A DNA stretch of 64,000 nucleotides from Sphingopyxis sp. MWB1 (GTDB lineage: Bacteria > Pseudomonadota > Alphaproteobacteria > Sphingomonadales > Sphingomonadaceae), in assembly GCF_000763945.1 (NCBI RefSeq), contig NZ_JQFJ01000001.1, forward strand, positions 124,001 to 188,000, read 5' to 3'. Positions 50,384 to 59,816 of this stretch are shown piece after piece. The notes under the pieces were generated by a model, which did not search any database, was not told the DNA's origin, and worked only from the letters and a program-made list of their open reading frames with translations. Positions within the stretch are counted from its first letter, which is position 1. The number at the start of each line of letters is the position of its first letter. A program made the position numbers and the translations under genes.

Positions 50384-51142
50384 TCAGACCAGCCGTACCG
50401 AAATTCCGCCGTCGGCGAGCATCGCGGTTCCGGTGACAAAGCTTGACTGGCCGGAGAGCAGGAACAGCGCGACCTCGGCGATCTCGGCCGCGCTGGCCAT
50501 GCGCTTCATCGGGTGGAGGTCCGCGACAAAGGCGAGCAGGTCGGCGTCGCCTTCGCCGCCCATCGGGGTGACCGTCCCACCGGGAAGCAGGGCATTCACG
50601 CGAATTCCCGCTGCGGCGTGGTCTGAGGCCAGCGACTTGACCAGCCCGACCAGCCCCGCCTTTGATGCGGCATAGGCGCCCATCCCTGCCAGTCCGCCGT
50701 TGCTGACCCCTACGAAGGAGGAGGTGAAGACGATCGAGCCGCTACCGCGTTCGAGCATCGCGGGAATTTGCGCCTTGGCCGCGAAAAAGGCGCTGGTCAG
50801 ATTGGTTGCGATGACCTGATCCCAGTTCGCGATCGACATATCGGGGACGGCCAGCATATCGCCGACGATGCCCGCATTGTTGAAGGCGCCGTCCAGGCCG
50901 CCAAATTCGGTGCGGGCGAGATCGACGAGCGCGTCGGCATAGCCATATTCGGATACGTCTCCCGCCAGGATGATAGCGTTCGCGCCCGCGTTTCGGGCAG
51001 CCTGCGCCGTGCTTTCCAGTTCCGCCGCGCGGCGGGCGCCGAGGACGAGATTGGCGCCGGCCTTTCCGAAAAGCTGTGCGGCGGCGGCGCCGATGCCGCT
51101 GCTGGCGCCGGTGATGATGATGGTTTTGCCTTGAAGATCCAT
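50384..51142 (-). CDS. short-chain dehydrogenase/reductase
   Basis: A 252-residue SDR. TGASSGIG (residues 11-18) binds the cofactor; NNAG at 88-91, Ser141/142, Tyr157 and Lys161 (YAASK) make the catalytic set. The absence of a strict acidic residue after the second strand and the ARR segment suggest NADP use. The start ATG 51142 has GGAG ten bases upstream; ATG 51154 is possible. It reduces or oxidises a carbonyl or hydroxyl substrate that cannot be named. 90 bases from the TauE/SafE gene, same strand. Confidence 0.88.
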   Translation of the reverse strand: MDLQGKTIIITGASSGIGAAAAQLFGKAGANLVLGARRAAELESTAQAARNAGANAIILAGDVSEYGYADALVDLARTEFGGLDGAFNNAGIVGDMLAVPDMSIANWDQVIATNLTSAFFAAKAQIPAMLERGSGSIVFTSSFVGVSNGGLAGMGAYAASKAGLVGLVKSLASDHAAAGIRVNALLPGGTVTPMGGEGDADLLAFVADLHPMKRMASAAEIAEVALFLLSGQSSFVTGTAMLADGGISVRLV

Positions 51143-51232
51143 TGCCTGCTCCATTGTGTAGGGAAGCTGCGGCTAGGAGAGGGGCGCGCGATTGGCGTCC
51201 CGTAAATTGCGGCCAAACAGAGGTATTGCGGC

Positions 51233-52006
51233 CTAGAACAGCGACCAGATCGGGTTGGTAGGGTCGCTCAGCAATTTTATCGTCAGCGCGGCCGACATCA
51301 GCACGAGCACCGGGCGCACACCGCGTCCGCCATAGCGGATCGCCAGCCGCGCGCCGAGCTGGTTGCCCGCGACATTGGCAGCGGCCATCGCAAAGCCGAG
51401 CAGCCAGAGAACATGGCCGCCGAGCGCCATCGCGGCCAGCCCCGCGATATTGGTGGTGAGGTTGAGGAGCTTTGCATTGCCGATGGCGCGCACCAGCCCC
51501 AGCCCGCCGAGCGCGACCAGGGCGAGGGTGAAGAAGGAGCCGGTGCCGGGGCCGAAAAAGCCGTCGTAAAAGCCGATGGCGAAGGTGGTCAGGGTCAATC
51601 CGGCCTGACCGACGCGCGCCTGCCGGTCGACATCGCTCATCGACGGGGCGAGAAGGAAATAGAGCCCCATGGCGATGAGCAGCACCGGAACGAAGGCGGC
51701 CAGAAAGTCCGATGCGACGAACTGAACCGCGGTCGCGCCGAGCGCCGAGCCGACAAAAGTCGCGGCGACCGGCCAGGCGAAGCGCGCGAGATCGACATGG
51801 CCGCTGCGCCAGAAGGTATAGCAGGCGGAGGAGGTGCCGATCATGCTTTGCAGCTTGTTCGTCGCCAGCGCGGCGACGGGCGGAACGCCTGCCGCCATCA
51901 GCGCAGGGATGGTGAGCAACCCGCCCCCGCCCGCGAGCGCGTCGATGGTGCCCGCGATAAAGGCGATGGCCATCAGCAAGGCAATGGTTTCGGCGGCAAA
52001 TTCCAT
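51233..52006 (-). CDS. sulfite exporter TauE/SafE family membrane protein
   Basis: A 257-residue membrane protein with about eight hydrophobic segments. The TauE/SafE signature is visible in FIAGTIDALAGGGGLLTIPALMAAG near the N-terminus and again in the second repeat (GFYDGFFGPGTGSFFTLALVALGG). Proposed substrates are sulfite or organosulfonates; others are possible. Start ATG 52006. It precedes the SDR gene on the same strand and is divergent from the ars operon. Confidence 0.88.
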   Translation of the reverse strand: MEFAAETIALLMAIAFIAGTIDALAGGGGLLTIPALMAAGVPPVAALATNKLQSMIGTSSACYTFWRSGHVDLARFAWPVAATFVGSALGATAVQFVASDFLAAFVPVLLIAMGLYFLLAPSMSDVDRQARVGQAGLTLTTFAIGFYDGFFGPGTGSFFTLALVALGGLGLVRAIGNAKLLNLTTNIAGLAAMALGGHVLWLLGFAMAAANVAGNQLGARLAIRYGGRGVRPVLVLMSAALTIKLLSDPTNPIWSLF

Positions 52007-52150
52007 GCGCGCCTTTAGCCCCGAAGCGCGGGCGGTGGCCAGTGGTTTTGGATGGGGGAGGCGGGCTTTTCAAACCCAGCGGGCTTTCGCCGGGGTGCGG
52101 CTCCCTTTGCCGGGAAGCGCGGGCAAAGGGTGAAGCTAGCTTGCCACTTC

Positions 52151-52184
52151 AATGATTCGATGATAGTCGAACTATCGAATCATT
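52151..52184 (+). promoter_or_regulatory. dyad operator upstream of the arsenic operon
   Basis: Arms AATGATTCGAT (52151-52161) and ATCGAATCATT (52174-52184), perfect reverse complements, with an inner GATAGT/ACTATC dyad. It ends 13 bases before the arsI start, overlapping the likely promoter. An ArsR-family repressor binds such sites and is encoded as the second gene of the operon. Confidence 0.7.
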
Positions 52185-52197
52185 TGGAGAATGCATC

Positions 52198-52671
52198 ATG
52201 AAGCGTTTGCACATGCATATCAGCGTGGCCGAACTGGAGCCTGCCATTGCCTTTTATTCGCGGCTTTTCGACGCGCCGCCCAGCGTGACCAAGGGCGATT
52301 ATGCCAAATGGATGCTCGACGACCCGCGCGTCAATCTGGCCATTTCGGCGCGGGCCCGTGCGACGGGGATCGACCATGTCGGCATTCAGGTGGAGAGCAG
52401 CGAGGAGCTGGCGGCGCTCGCTGCGCGGTTGAAGGCGGCGGGCGATGTGACCTTCGATCAGGAAGCGACGACTTGTTGCTATGCCAAATCGGACAAGAGC
52501 TGGGTCACCGATCCCGCAGGGGTGCGCTGGGAAAGCTTTCATACGCTGGGCGAGGCGACCGTTTATGGCGAGGATGAGCAGCTTCCCGTAGCGATGATGG
52601 ACGGGGACGGGGACGGGGACGGGGCGGAAGGCGCGGGCGCCTGCTGTCCGCCCAAGGCGGCGTGCTGCTGA
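52198..52671 (+). CDS. arsI: ArsI/CadI-type metalloenzyme (glyoxalase fold)
   Basis: A 157-residue vicinal-oxygen-chelate protein of the ArsI/CadI family. The metal ligands His5 (or His7), His60 and Glu112 and the paired Cys93-Cys94 (TTCCYAKSDKSW) match ArsI, which breaks C-As bonds of organoarsenicals; CadI relatives bind cadmium. The C-terminus has a DGDGDGDG repeat encoded by GACGGG tandem copies and ends CCPPKAACC, a possible As(III)/metal site. ATG 52198. The TGA stop shares its A with arsR's ATG. Confidence 0.83.
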   Translation: MKRLHMHISVAELEPAIAFYSRLFDAPPSVTKGDYAKWMLDDPRVNLAISARARATGIDHVGIQVESSEELAALAARLKAAGDVTFDQEATTCCYAKSDKSWVTDPAGVRWESFHTLGEATVYGEDEQLPVAMMDGDGDGDGAEGAGACCPPKAACC

Positions 52672-53021
52672 TGCTGCTTCCCGATGCTGTCGAGGCGCTG
52701 TCGGCGCTGGCGCAGGGGCACCGCCTCGCGGTTTTCCGCCTGCTCGTCCGGGCGGGCGGGGACGGCCTGCCCGCCGGGGATATTGCGCGCGAAATTGGCG
52801 TGCGTCCCAATACATTGTCGACCCATCTGACCATTCTGTCGCATGCGGGATTGGTTCACTCGCGCCGCGAGGGGCGCCAGATCATCTATGCCGCCGATTA
52901 TGAAGCGATGAGCGGATTGCTCACCTTTCTGGTCGCCGATTGTTGTGGAGGGCGCGCCGAAATCTGCGCCCCCCTCGCCGAAATGGCGCAAAATTGCTGT
53001 GAAAAGGAGCGTAAGGCGTGA
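52671..53021 (+). CDS. arsR: ArsR family metalloregulator
   Basis: A 116-residue winged-helix repressor. The HTH is GDIAREIGVRPNTLSTHLTIL (about 40-60). A Cys-rich C-terminus (DCCGGRAEICAP, then NCCEKE) probably holds the As(III) ligands, differing from the ArsR of E. coli, where they are in the HTH. It overlaps arsI by one base and acr3 by four. It should bind the upstream dyad and release it upon arsenite binding. Confidence 0.88.
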   Translation: MLLPDAVEALSALAQGHRLAVFRLLVRAGGDGLPAGDIAREIGVRPNTLSTHLTILSHAGLVHSRREGRQIIYAADYEAMSGLLTFLVADCCGGRAEICAPLAEMAQNCCEKERKA

Positions 53022-54091
53022 CGCTGTTTGAACGTTATCTGACCTTGTGGGTCGCCCTGTGCATCGTCGTCGGGATTGCCGCGGGGCATTGGCTGCCCGC
53101 CATTTTTGCCGCCATTGGCGCGGCGGAAATTGCCAAGGTCAATCTGCCGGTCGCGCTGCTGGTCTGGCTGATGATCATTCCCATGCTGCTCAAGATCGAT
53201 TTTGCCGCGCTGGGCAAGGTGGGGCGGCATTGGCGCGGAATTGGCGTGACGCTGTTCGTCAATTGGGCGGTGAAGCCCTTTTCCATGGCGCTGCTCGGGG
53301 CGATTTTCATCGGCTGGCTGTTCGCGCCATGGCTGCCGGCGGACCAGATATCCTCCTATATCGCCGGGCTGATCCTGCTGGCGGCGGCGCCGTGCACGGC
53401 GATGGTCTTTGTGTGGTCGAACCTGTGCGAGGGCGAGCCGAGCTATACGCTGAGCCAGGTGGCGCTCAACGATGTGCTGATGCTGTTCCTGTTTGCGCCG
53501 CTGGTTGCGCTGCTCTTGGGTGTGGCGGCGATCATTGTGCCGTGGGACACGCTGATGCTGTCGGTGCTGCTTTATATTGTCGTGCCGGTGGTGCTGGCGC
53601 AGATGATTCGGCGCATGATGCTGGCGCGTGGCGGGGAGGTGGCGCTCGGCCGCCTGCTGGCGCGGCTGTCGCCCCTGTCACTCGCCGCCTTGCTTGCGAC
53701 CCTGGTGCTGCTTTTCGGCTTTCAGGGCGAGCAGATTGTCGCGCAGCCGCTGATTATCGCGCTGCTGGCGGTGCCGATATTGATCCAGGTCTATTTCAAC
53801 GCCGGGCTCGCCTATCTGCTCAATCGCGCGGTGGGGGAGGCGCATTGCGTCGCCGGACCATCGGCACTGATCGGCGCGAGCAATTTCTTTGAACTGGCGG
53901 TCGCGGCGGCGATCAGCCTGTTTGGCCTGCAATCAGGTGCGGCGCTGGCGACGGTGGTGGGCGTGTTGATCGAGGTGCCCGTGATGCTGTCGGTCGTCGC
54001 GATCGTTAACCGGTCCAAGGGCTGGTATGAACGCGGACGCGCGGTGGCGGCGCGGCAGGGCGCGGGCGCCGAAGGGGAGGCAAGGCTGTGA
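53018..54091 (+). CDS. acr3: arsenite efflux transporter ACR3
   Basis: A 357-residue membrane protein with about ten helices. Conserved Cys in LILLAAAPCTAMVFVW and the GASNFFELAVAAAISLFG segment match ACR3. It exports arsenite. GTG start at 53018 overlaps the arsR stop by four bases and its own stop overlaps arsC by four. Similar folds occur in the BASS protein at 9939-10838, but here the ars context decides. Confidence 0.92.
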   Translation: MTLFERYLTLWVALCIVVGIAAGHWLPAIFAAIGAAEIAKVNLPVALLVWLMIIPMLLKIDFAALGKVGRHWRGIGVTLFVNWAVKPFSMALLGAIFIGWLFAPWLPADQISSYIAGLILLAAAPCTAMVFVWSNLCEGEPSYTLSQVALNDVLMLFLFAPLVALLLGVAAIIVPWDTLMLSVLLYIVVPVVLAQMIRRMMLARGGEVALGRLLARLSPLSLAALLATLVLLFGFQGEQIVAQPLIIALLAVPILIQVYFNAGLAYLLNRAVGEAHCVAGPSALIGASNFFELAVAAAISLFGLQSGAALATVVGVLIEVPVMLSVVAIVNRSKGWYERGRAVAARQGAGAEGEARL

Positions 54092-54510
54092 GCGATTTTC
54101 CTGTCACCATCTATCACAACCCCGATTGCGGGACATCGCGCAACGCGCTGGCGATGATCGAGGCCGCGGGATATGCGCCCGAGGTGATTGAGTATCGCCG
54201 CGCGGGGTGGACCGCCGAGCAGCTGGAGCAGCTGTGCGCGGCAATGGGCGTGCGCCCGCGCGCCTTGCTGCGCGAAAAGGGGACACCCGCAGCGGAGCTG
54301 GGCCTGGTGGATGAGGACGTGTCCGACGCGGCGATGATCGCCGCGATGGTCGCGCATCCTATTTTGGTGAATCGCCCGATCGTCGTGACGCCCAAGGGGG
54401 TGAAGCTATGTCGCCCGTCCGAACAGGTGCTGGAATTGCTTGAGCGGGCCCCGGCACAGTTTCAAAAGGAAGATGGCGAGATTATCCTGCCTTTTCCGGG
54501 CGGCCAATAA
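54088..54510 (+). CDS. arsC: arsenate reductase (glutaredoxin-dependent)
   Basis: A 140-residue ArsC of the thioredoxin-fold family. Cys14 in [12 protein letters not shown] is the catalytic residue, and the arginine-containing segment [19 protein letters not shown] is conserved. It reduces arsenate to arsenite for export by ACR3. GTG start 54088 overlaps the acr3 stop by four bases. Last gene of the arsI-arsR-acr3-arsC operon. Confidence 0.95.
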   Translation: MSDFPVTIYHNPDCGTSRNALAMIEAAGYAPEVIEYRRAGWTAEQLEQLCAAMGVRPRALLREKGTPAAELGLVDEDVSDAAMIAAMVAHPILVNRPIVVTPKGVKLCRPSEQVLELLERAPAQFQKEDGEIILPFPGGQ

Positions 54511-54551
54511 GCGCGGCGCGCAAGGGGTGTTGGAATAAGGCTTTGGAAAAT

Positions 54552-54628
54552 TGGTCGGGACGAGAGGATTCGAACCTCCGACCCCCACACCCCCAGTGTG
54601 ATGCGCTACCAGGCTGCGCTACGTCCCG
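54552..54628 (-). tRNA. tRNA-Pro (anticodon GGG)
   Basis: Complete cloverleaf on the minus strand: acceptor CGGGACG pairs with CGTCCCG, the T-arm contains GGTTCGAATCC, and the CCA end is encoded (54554-54552). The anticodon loop is CTGGGGG, with a 5-pair stem TCACA/TGTGG, giving anticodon GGG, which reads CCC and CCU. The gene is convergent with arsC and precedes the yajC region in the opposite direction. Confidence 0.95.
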
Positions 54629-54920
54629 ACCGGCCCTGTTGGGCAGGCGAGGCCCCTAGCGCGGCTTGCGATGCGATGCAAGGCCATCCTCGCGCAAAGA
54701 TGCGATAAGGCGCCGCCGGGGTCGCCAAAGCGGCGGACGCACGCCCTTCGCCCTTGACCGGCGCGCGATCATCGCCATTTTGGGCGCGCCTGGACGGGAG
54801 TGGGCCGCGATCAGCCATTGGTTGCGCGTCCTTTCGCTGCGTGATAGGCGCCGCGCCATATCTGTGCAGCCTGTCCGGTGAGGGGTGGGCCGCATATGCT
54901 GAACGGAAAGTCATACATTC

Positions 54921-55250
54921 ATGTCGATGCAATTGCTTCTGACCCAGGCGGCCGGATCGGGGGGCGGGGCAGCCGGTTTCCTGATGCTGGTGCCCTATCT
55001 GCTGATCTTTGTCGTATTCTGGTTCTTCCTAATTCGCCCGCAGCAGGTGCGGATGAAGGAGCATAAGGCCAAGATTGCGGCGGTGAAGCCGCGCGATCAG
55101 GTCGTGACCGGCGGCGGGATCGTCGGCAAGGTCACGCGGGTCGACGATGATTTCGCCGATGTCGAAATTGCGCAGGGCGTGAAGATCAAGGTTGTGAAGG
55201 CAACCCTGTCGGACGTTCTGCAGCCCGGCGGCAAGCCCGCCAACGATTGA
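54921..55250 (+). CDS. yajC: preprotein translocase accessory protein YajC
   Basis: A 109-residue single-pass membrane protein with the YajC pattern: helix at about residues 17-40 (FLMLVPYLLIFVVFWFFLI), then RPQQVRMKEHKAKIAAVKPRDQVVTGGGIVGKV. It associates with SecDF and SecYEG. ATG 54921. It leads the operon yajC-secD-secF. Confidence 0.95.
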   Translation: MSMQLLLTQAAGSGGGAAGFLMLVPYLLIFVVFWFFLIRPQQVRMKEHKAKIAAVKPRDQVVTGGGIVGKVTRVDDDFADVEIAQGVKIKVVKATLSDVLQPGGKPAND

Positions 55251-55311
55251 CGGCGCACCGGGCCGCCCGATCGGCGGCGCGGTTCCCCCTAAAGGCAAGC
55301 GGAAACCATCC

Positions 55312-56925
55312 ATGCTCGATTTTCCTCGCTGGAAAACCATCGGTATCAGCATCATATTGCTGCTGGGCGTCCTTTTTTCCATTCCCAGCTTCCTGCCCGA
55401 AAAGCAGTTTGAAAGCCTGCCCGGCTTTGCCCAGGCGAAGGTCAATCTGGGGCTTGACCTGGCGGGCGGCAGCCATTTGTTGCTGGAAGCGGATCTTGCC
55501 GATCTGGAAAAGACGCAGCTTGCGAATATGGAGAAGACCGTCCGTGCAGCCATGCGCGGGGACCGGGGGCCGGAAGATGATATCGCCATTGGCGAGCTGA
55601 CCAATGCCAATGGCCGGATCAGCTTCCTTGTGCGCAACGGAGCGCAACTGGATGCCGCGCGCGAGCGGCTGTTCAGCGTGACGCAGGGCGCGGGACTGAC
55701 CGGGCAGCGCGACTGGGACGTCGATGTTGTCGATACCACCCGCATCGTGCTGACCCCGACGAGCGCGGGGCGCACGCAGGCGGTGGCCAATGCCATGGAT
55801 ACGGCGCGCGACATTATCGACCGCCGCGTCAATGCGCTGGGCACGCGTGAGCCGACGATCATTCGCGAAGGCGATGACCGTATCGTCGTGCAGGTGCCGG
55901 GCTTGCAGGACCCCGCGGCGCTGAAAGAATTGATCGGCAAGACCGCGCGGCTGGAATTTCGCATGGTCGATGCCAATGCGGACCCCAATGAAGCGCTGGC
56001 GGGCCGCGTTCCGGTGGGCAGCGAGATTGTCCCTTATGCCGAAGGCGAAGGCAATGGCGCGGCTTTTGAGGTGCTGCGCCGTCAGGTGATGATCAGCGGC
56101 GACCAGCTGCTCGACGCGCAACAGAGTTTTGACCCGCAATCGAACCAGCCGGTGGTGAGCATCCGTTTCGATTCGGCGGGATCGAGCACCTTCGCGCGCG
56201 TCACCGCGCAAAATGTGAACAAGCGTTTTGCGATGGTGCTCGACGGTAAAGTGTTGTCGGCGCCGTCGATCAATGAACCGATTTTAGGCGGAAGTGCGCA
56301 GATTTCGGGCAGTTTCACCGTGGCGAGTGCCAATAGCCTGGCCATTTCGCTGCGCTCTGGCGCGCTTCCGGTGAAAATGGAAGTGGTCGAGGAGCGCACC
56401 GTGACTCCCGAATTGGGGGCCGATTCGATCCGCCGCGGCGCGATTGCCGGGATCATCGGCACCGTTGCGGTGCTGGCCTTCATGATCGCCGTTTATGGGC
56501 GCTTCGGCATTTATGCGAATATCGCGCTGCTGTTCAACATCGGCCTGATCATCGCTATCATGGCGGCGTTCAACGCCACGCTGACACTGCCGGGGATTGC
56601 AGGTTTCGTACTGACCATCGGTGCGGCGGTCGACGCCAATGTGCTGATCAACGAGCGTATTCGTGAGGAATTGAAACGCGGGCGCCGGGTGTTCCAGGCG
56701 GTCGAGCTGGGCTATTCCGAAGCCAGCCGCGCGATTTTCGATGCGAATATCACCAATGTCATCGCCGCGGCGCTGATGTTCTGGTTCGGCTCTGGCCCCA
56801 TCAAGGGCTTTGCCGTGGTGCTGACCATCGGCATCGTCACCAGCGTCTTTACCGCCGTGACCGTCACGCGCCTTTTTGCCGCCCGCTGGCTGCACAAGAC
56901 GCGGCCGACCACGCTGAATATTTAA
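55312..56925 (+). CDS. secD: protein translocase subunit SecD
   Basis: A 537-residue membrane protein that helps pull secreted proteins across the inner membrane using the proton gradient. A first helix near the N-terminus, a large periplasmic part (GLDLAGGSHLLLEAD, VDVVDTTRIVLTP), and a six-helix C-terminal region with FVLTIGAAVDANVLINERIREELKRG match SecD. Length is somewhat shorter than E. coli SecD (615), common in alphaproteobacteria. 61 bases after yajC, 15 before secF. Confidence 0.96.
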   Translation: MLDFPRWKTIGISIILLLGVLFSIPSFLPEKQFESLPGFAQAKVNLGLDLAGGSHLLLEADLADLEKTQLANMEKTVRAAMRGDRGPEDDIAIGELTNANGRISFLVRNGAQLDAARERLFSVTQGAGLTGQRDWDVDVVDTTRIVLTPTSAGRTQAVANAMDTARDIIDRRVNALGTREPTIIREGDDRIVVQVPGLQDPAALKELIGKTARLEFRMVDANADPNEALAGRVPVGSEIVPYAEGEGNGAAFEVLRRQVMISGDQLLDAQQSFDPQSNQPVVSIRFDSAGSSTFARVTAQNVNKRFAMVLDGKVLSAPSINEPILGGSAQISGSFTVASANSLAISLRSGALPVKMEVVEERTVTPELGADSIRRGAIAGIIGTVAVLAFMIAVYGRFGIYANIALLFNIGLIIAIMAAFNATLTLPGIAGFVLTIGAAVDANVLINERIREELKRGRRVFQAVELGYSEASRAIFDANITNVIAAALMFWFGSGPIKGFAVVLTIGIVTSVFTAVTVTRLFAARWLHKTRPTTLNI

Positions 56926-56940
56926 AGAGGGATCGATCCC

Positions 56941-57921
56941 ATGCGTTTGCTGAAACTCGTCCCCGAAGACACGAATATCCAGTTTCTGAGATGGCGCCAT
57001 GTGGCGATGGCGATCAGCATATTGATGATCATCGCCTCCATCGCGCTGGTCGCGACGCGCGGGCTGAATCTGGGCGTCGATTTTGTCGGTGGCCAGTCGG
57101 TTCGGGTCGAATTTACCGGCCAGATGCCGAAAATCGACGAGATTCGCGAAAAGGTCGGCGCGATCGGCCTGGGCGAAGCGACAATCCAGCAATTTGGTTC
57201 GGATCAGGCGGTGTCGATCCGCACGGCGCTTCCCGAAGGGGACAAGACGGCGGCGGACCGTGCCGGACAACAGCTTGTAGCCGGCATTCAAAAGGCGTTT
57301 CCGACCGCAAAGACCGGATCGGTCGAGACGGTGTCGGGCAAGGTTTCGGGCGAATTGCTGCGCACCGGCGCGCTCAGCCTGCTGCTCGCGATGGTAGCCA
57401 TCTCCATCTATATCTGGATCCGCTTTGAATGGCAGTTTGGCGTGGGGGCCTTGTTCGGTCTGTTCCACGACGTGGCGCTGACCTTCGGCTTTTTTGCGCT
57501 GACGCAGATGCAGTTCGACCTCAATATCGTCGCCGCCTTGCTGACGATCATCGGCTATTCGCTGAACGATACGATTGTGGTGTTCGACCGTATCCGCGAG
57601 AATCTGAAGAAATATCGCAAGATGGAAATCATTCCGCTGCTCGATCTCAGCATCAATGAGACGCTGGCGCGCACGGTGATGACCAGCTTTACAATGTTGA
57701 TCGCGCTCGCCGTTCTCCTGTGGGTGGGGCCCGATGTGATCTTCGGCTTCACTGCGGCGATGCTGCTCGGCATTGTTATCGGTACCTATTCATCCATCTA
57801 TATGTCGGCGCCGATCCTCGTCTGGCTGAAGGTCGGCCCCGACAGCTTCATCCCGCGCACCACTGCGGCGACCGAGGGTGCCGAGCGGGTTACGCGCGAC
57901 GATGACGGTGCGGTGGTCTGA
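56941..57921 (+). CDS. secF: protein translocase subunit SecF
   Basis: A 326-residue partner of SecD. GLNLGVDFVGGQSVRVEF, FGLFHDVALTFGFFAL and GYSLNDTIVVFDRIRENL are canonical SecF motifs, and about six membrane helices are present. It overlaps nothing and follows secD by 15 bases with GGGATCGATCCC before the ATG. Confidence 0.96.
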   Translation: MRLLKLVPEDTNIQFLRWRHVAMAISILMIIASIALVATRGLNLGVDFVGGQSVRVEFTGQMPKIDEIREKVGAIGLGEATIQQFGSDQAVSIRTALPEGDKTAADRAGQQLVAGIQKAFPTAKTGSVETVSGKVSGELLRTGALSLLLAMVAISIYIWIRFEWQFGVGALFGLFHDVALTFGFFALTQMQFDLNIVAALLTIIGYSLNDTIVVFDRIRENLKKYRKMEIIPLLDLSINETLARTVMTSFTMLIALAVLLWVGPDVIFGFTAAMLLGIVIGTYSSIYMSAPILVWLKVGPDSFIPRTTAATEGAERVTRDDDGAVV

Positions 57922-57941
57922 CGTTTGACGTCTGATGCGCG

Positions 57942-59114
57942 TCAGCGCCGCGCGCAGCGGCGCAGATGTGCGGCGAGTTCGCGCCCGTTCCGGTCCCAGT
58001 CGAAGCGGCCTTCGAGGCTCGCTGCCACCCTTTGAGGGGAGGGCGGCGCGGCATGAAGCGCGCGCACGGCATCGGCAATGGCGGCGGGGGTGCGTTCGGA
58101 AAGAATGCGCCCGGCGTCGGGAGCGGTCACCAGTTCGGCGGCGCCCCCCGCATCGCTGATGACGATGGGCGTGCCGCAGGCGAGCGCTTCGACCCAGGCG
58201 TTGGCGAGGCCTTCGCTGACCGACGGCATGACGACGATATTGGCGGCGCGGTAGAGGGCGGGAAGATCAGCATTGGCGACCGGACCCAGAAAATGCACGC
58301 GCTCGGCAACACCCAGCCGGGCCGCAAGCGCGCGGTAGCGGCTTTCCTCCTCGCCTGACCCGGCGAGCCAGTAATGAAATTCGGGTAGCATCGGCAGCGC
58401 CTCGATCACGAGCGCCTGTCCCTTGCGCGGGATGAGCGCGCCGACGGTCAGAAGCGCGGGAGCGTCGCCAAGGCCTCGGGCGCGCCGGGCTTCGCTCCGG
58501 TCGCCGGGGCAAAAGCGGCTGCGGTCGATACCGGTATAGTGGACGGTGATTTTAGCGGGATCGATGCCGATGGCGGCCATGTCGCGGCGCATGGCGTCGG
58601 ACACGGCGAGCAGGCCTGCGGCTCCATCGGCGGCGCGGCGCAATTGGGGCGCGCTGGCCGGCGCGTGGCCGAAATGGCTGATGTCGGCGCCGCGCGCCTT
58701 GACCGAATAGGGCAGGCCGAGCGCCGCGCCCACGCGCATGGCGGCGGGGCCGTCGGGGTAGAAAAATTGCGCGTCGACGACGTCAAATTCCCGGTTTCCG
58801 ATCGCGCGGCGCACGGCGCGGGCGATGAGCGCGGGGTTGATGCGCGTGCCGACACGCGGGAGCAAAGGGAAGCGGGGACGCAGGACTTTAAGGCCATTCC
58901 AGCTTTCGCGATGCGGGAGCGAACGGAGCGCGCGGTAACGCGGGTGAAGCGACAGCGGAAAGGGCGGCAGGCCGATCGGCGCGACGATGAGAAGCTCGAC
59001 CCCGGGCTGCTGTGCGAGGACGCGCAGGCTGCGCTCGACGAACAGGCCGAAATTGGGCCGCGCCGCGTCGGGAAAAAGCGTTGCGATGGACAGGATGCGA
59101 AGCGGGGCGGTCAT
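57942..59114 (-). CDS. GT4-type glycosyltransferase
   Basis: A 390-residue GT-B enzyme. The C-terminal domain carries VHFLGPVANADLPALYRAA and the EX7E signature region (SVSEGLANAWVEALACGTPIV), typical of family GT4 (sugar transfer to polysaccharides or lipids). The N-terminal domain is recognisable (RILSIATLFPDAARPNFG, VVDAQFFYPDG). No signal or membrane segment. ATG 59114. It is convergent with secF (20-base gap). The sugar and acceptor are unknown, and no polysaccharide cluster surrounds it. Confidence 0.88.
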   Translation of the reverse strand: MTAPLRILSIATLFPDAARPNFGLFVERSLRVLAQQPGVELLIVAPIGLPPFPLSLHPRYRALRSLPHRESWNGLKVLRPRFPLLPRVGTRINPALIARAVRRAIGNREFDVVDAQFFYPDGPAAMRVGAALGLPYSVKARGADISHFGHAPASAPQLRRAADGAAGLLAVSDAMRRDMAAIGIDPAKITVHYTGIDRSRFCPGDRSEARRARGLGDAPALLTVGALIPRKGQALVIEALPMLPEFHYWLAGSGEEESRYRALAARLGVAERVHFLGPVANADLPALYRAANIVVMPSVSEGLANAWVEALACGTPIVISDAGGAAELVTAPDAGRILSERTPAAIADAVRALHAAPPSPQRVAASLEGRFDWDRNGRELAAHLRRCARR

Positions 59115-59163
59115 GGCGTTCCTTGAAAGCCGGCCCGATAGCGCAGCGGGCGCTGAGATTATG

Positions 59164-59724
59164 TTAAAGCGTGCGGATCAACCGGGTGGCGACTGCGGCC
59201 CAGGGCGGATTGCTGACGACCTGTTGCCGCTGACCGGCGCCGAGCGGGAGCAGGTGCAGCTTCTCGCCATCGACATTGAGCAGGCGCGCAAAGATGAAGC
59301 GCCCGGCGGGGCGCGGGACGAGCAGGTCGCGGTTGAGCGCGCCCGACCAGTCGCCCTCGATCCGGCGGCACCAGATTTCATCGCCCGCGCGATAATCGCC
59401 GATCGAGGAGGTGACGCGCACCGCCAGCATACCCTCGGTTGGGCGCGCGGTGAGGGCTTCTTCGACCCTGGTGGAGGCGTGCGCGCCGTCGGCGCCGAGA
59501 TGCGCGGTGATTTTAAGCTGCGTGTCCTGCGGCAGCCGCACCAGTTCGGATGCGTCCACGTCCAGCGCGGCGGCGATACGGTTCATCCAGTCCAGCGACA
59601 GAGTGCGGGTGCCGGTTTCCAGCCGCCCGATGGTCTGGGCCGTGGTGGCGGGCGAGCAGCGCTGCGCCACCTCTTCGAGGGTGAGGCCCTTGGCGCGGCG
59701 CACGGTGCGGATGCTGTTGATCAT
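59164..59724 (-). CDS. XRE family regulator with C-terminal ligand-like domain
   Basis: A 186-residue protein: an N-terminal helix-turn-helix (IRTVRRAKGLTLEEVAQRCS, with QTIGRLETGTRTLSLD) and a beta-rich C-terminal half (MLAVRVTSSIGDYRAGDEIWCRR) that resembles S24/LexA-like folds but has no visible Ser-Lys protease pair, so it is not predicted to self-cleave. ATG 59724 after AAGGGA; the next gene is divergent at 59817, so it could regulate that gene and itself. Confidence 0.8.
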   Translation of the reverse strand: MINSIRTVRRAKGLTLEEVAQRCSPATTAQTIGRLETGTRTLSLDWMNRIAAALDVDASELVRLPQDTQLKITAHLGADGAHASTRVEEALTARPTEGMLAVRVTSSIGDYRAGDEIWCRRIEGDWSGALNRDLLVPRPAGRFIFARLLNVDGEKLHLLPLGAGQRQQVVSNPPWAAVATRLIRTL

Positions 59725-59816
59725 GGCGGTCCCTTGGATAACCAATTTGGTTTCTTCTTTCCTATAAAATTTGCCGCTGTCAAGCGGGGGTGGAGTTGCG
59801 CGAAAGAGGAGACGCC

